In this document: positions 62,633-64,000 of the stretch, one piece after another
How positions within the stretch are numbered: position 1 is the first letter of the stretch
How the letters are laid out: every line of letters begins with the position of its first letter
Assembly: GCF_000423345.1 (NCBI RefSeq)
Contig: NZ_AUHU01000004.1
Location: 248,001-312,000 of the forward strand
Direction of reading: 5' to 3'
DNA length: 64,000 nt
From: Marinimicrobium agarilyticum DSM 16975
GTDB taxonomy: Bacteria > Pseudomonadota > Gammaproteobacteria > Pseudomonadales > Cellvibrionaceae
Translations under genes and position numbers: made by a program
Notes under the pieces: generated by a model
What the model was told of the DNA's origin: nothing
Database searches by the model: none
Seen by the model: only the letters and a program-made list of their open reading frames with translations

Positions 62633-64000
62633 TTACACGCTACGCCGTCTCCAAAGGCACAACAGAATCAACAGCAACCCGCAAAAAACCACCACCGGCC
62701 AACTTCCCCACACCATAAACGGGGTGTTGCCCCGGCGGGGCTGTATGACGCCTTCTAGGTTGGTCTGAACAAATTGCTCCGCCCGCTTTTCAATGTGCCC
62801 ATGGTGATCCACGAAGGCGCTGACGCCGTTGTTGGTGGCCCGAATCATCGGCCGGCGGGTTTCCAGGGCGCGCATGCGGGCCATCTGCATATGCTGGAGG
62901 GGGCCGATGGAGTCGGCAAACCAGGCGTCGTTGCTGATAGTGAGTAGCACCTGGTTCTCCCGGGCACTGTGGGCGACCAGGTCGGGGTACACCACCTCGT
63001 AGCAGATAAGGGCGGAAATGCCCACCGAACCGACCTGCAGACCGCGTTGATCCCAGGGCCCCTGGTTGATGATGGAGGTGGGCAGGTCGAAAAAGTCGAT
63101 CAAGCCGCGCAGTTGCGCTTCCAACGGTACATACTCGCCAAAGGGCACCAGCCGGCGCTTGTGATAGATGCCGAGTGCTGGCCCCAGCCCCACGATACTG
63201 TTGTAGTAGGCCCGCTTTTGAGCGTCGTCAAAAATGATACCGGTGATCAGGCCGGTGTTGGTCTCTTCCGCCCGGTCGTTGAGTTTGTTCAGATAGGGCA
63301 GCATCTGGTGGTAGACCTTGGGAATGGCCGCTTCGGGCCAGATCAGCCAGTCGTTCTCCCACAGGCCTTCGCTCAATGTGTCCAGCCGTTCCAGCGTCGG
63401 TTGGACGAAGCTCGGGTCCCATTTCAGTTCCTGCGGAATATTGGGTTGCACCATGCCGACCGAGATCGGTTTGCCCACTGGCTCGGTCCACTCCGCATGC
63501 TGAAGGGCCAGGCCTGTGGGCCACAAAGCAGCGGCGACCAGCAGTGGTAACCAGGGTTTCCAGTGCCGGGGTGAGGCGGTCAGCAGGCCGTGACCCAATG
63601 CGCCGACTGTGAGCAACACCACCGTGCTGACGCCCAGAACGCCGAGGACCGGAGCCCAGCCCGCGAGCCAGGTATCGATGTGGCCGTAGCCCAGGTAGAG
63701 CCAGGGAAACCCCGTGAGCAGCCAGCCTCTGAGCCATTCGCCCAACAGGTAGAGGGAGGGAAAGGCCAATAGAGGGCCCAGGCGATGACGACTGAACCAG
63801 CGGCCGTAGACGTAGAAGGGCAGGCTGAATACAAACGCCACGAACAGGATGAACAGCCCCATCATGGTGGCAGCCAAGGGTGCCGAGGCGTTGCCGTAGG
63901 TGTGGATACTGATGTAGATCCAGGAGACGCCGACACCGTAAAGGCCGACGCCAAATGCCCAGGCGCGCGCCCAGGCGCTTCGGCCGGAACGTCCGTGCAG
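62633..64000 (-). CDS. lnt: Apolipoprotein N-acyltransferase (5' end outside window)
   Basis: The frame is open from 64000 to the stop at 62633, giving 455 residues of the inner-membrane enzyme that adds the third acyl chain to lipoproteins. The start lies beyond the right edge: codons upstream of 63877 read in frame as FGVGLYGVGVSWIYISIH, a conserved Lnt segment. The nitrilase-like domain has the catalytic Glu (WPEAAIP), Lys (HKRRLVPFGEY) and Cys (LICYEVVYPD). A C-terminal helix ends the protein. It converges on the arsR-type gene with a 15-bp gap. Confidence 0.95.
   Translation of the reverse strand: MHGRSGRSAWARAWAFGVGLYGVGVSWIYISIHTYGNASAPLAATMMGLFILFVAFVFSLPFYVYGRWFSRHRLGPLLAFPSLYLLGEWLRGWLLTGFPWLYLGYGHIDTWLAGWAPVLGVLGVSTVVLLTVGALGHGLLTASPRHWKPWLPLLVAAALWPTGLALQHAEWTEPVGKPISVGMVQPNIPQELKWDPSFVQPTLERLDTLSEGLWENDWLIWPEAAIPKVYHQMLPYLNKLNDRAEETNTGLITGIIFDDAQKRAYYNSIVGLGPALGIYHKRRLVPFGEYVPLEAQLRGLIDFFDLPTSIINQGPWDQRGLQVGSVGISALICYEVVYPDLVAHSARENQVLLTISNDAWFADSIGPLQHMQMARMRALETRRPMIRATNNGVSAFVDHHGHIEKRAEQFVQTNLEGVIQPRRGNTPFMVWGSWPVVVFCGLLLILLCLWRRRSV

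Overview
The window reads as a chromosomal stretch of a Gram-negative gammaproteobacterium with GC-rich coding sequence. Apolipoprotein N-acyltransferase, lipid A deacylase, a MexEF-OprN-type pump, the GspA/GspB pair and several outer-membrane barrels show a diderm envelope. A lipoprotein GH10 xylanase and a flavin halogenase-like protein fit a marine or soil polysaccharide degrader of the Cellvibrionales type (for example Marinimicrobium or Cellvibrio relatives); that placement is inference. No rRNA, tRNA, CRISPR array, transposase or prophage gene was seen. The sequence is cut inside nrdA at the left edge and inside lnt at the right edge.

Layout. 1-6.7 kb: 5' end of nrdA with a probable NrdR/DnaA-controlled promoter, an AEC transporter, purU, two envelope proteins, and a TetR regulator with an LpxR-like lipid A deacylase that share three identical operator-like sites. 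6.8-14.3 kb: a MexEF-OprN-type tripartite pump (minus strand) divergent from an AraC regulator, with a 48-bp direct repeat between them. 14.4-19.9 kb: a signalling cluster of a large multi-PAS/GAF histidine kinase, an Hpt-REC-GGDEF protein and a stand-alone receiver. 20-21.2 kb: the xylanase.

21.2-34.4 kb holds a tightly packed run of ten genes. It encodes an NMP (AMP) phosphorylase, a PRPP-synthase-like protein, a beta-CASP nuclease, a decaheme cytochrome (DmsE/MtrA type), an MtrB/PioB-like barrel, a ferric-reductase-like flavocytochrome, an exported cytochrome b5-like protein and a three-part ABC exporter. Together the four redox proteins could carry electrons from cytoplasmic NAD(P)H to the cell surface. 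A near-consensus FNR/Anr site lies upstream with a -10 hexamer exactly where a class II promoter needs it.

34.4-43.1 kb is a convergent operon (ppsA, ldhA, CtpF-like cation ATPase, glucan phosphorylase) that has a weaker FNR/Anr-like site with the same geometry. The two runs therefore look like one low-oxygen metabolic and electron-disposal region. 43.2-50.2 kb: Na+/Ca2+ exchanger family protein, wrbA, a small ElaB/YqjD-like protein, a copper ATPase with a textbook CueR promoter, and a GMC oxidoreductase with its small TAT subunit. 50.5-54.7 kb: a second PAS-PAS-GGDEF protein with a structured leader, a DUF6164 protein, and gspB/gspA. 55-57.1 kb: a halogenase-like flavoprotein and a secreted Dabb protein.

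57.2-62.6 kb is a four-gene envelope operon (large RND exporter, LolA-like periplasmic protein, outer-membrane barrel, DUF2892 protein). It is divergent from an ArsR regulator whose two cysteines have the 66-residue spacing of the persulfide sensors SqrR/BigR; two perfect AT-rich inverted repeats lie between them. The most novel candidates are the electron-conduit operon and this persulfide-sensor-linked envelope export system.
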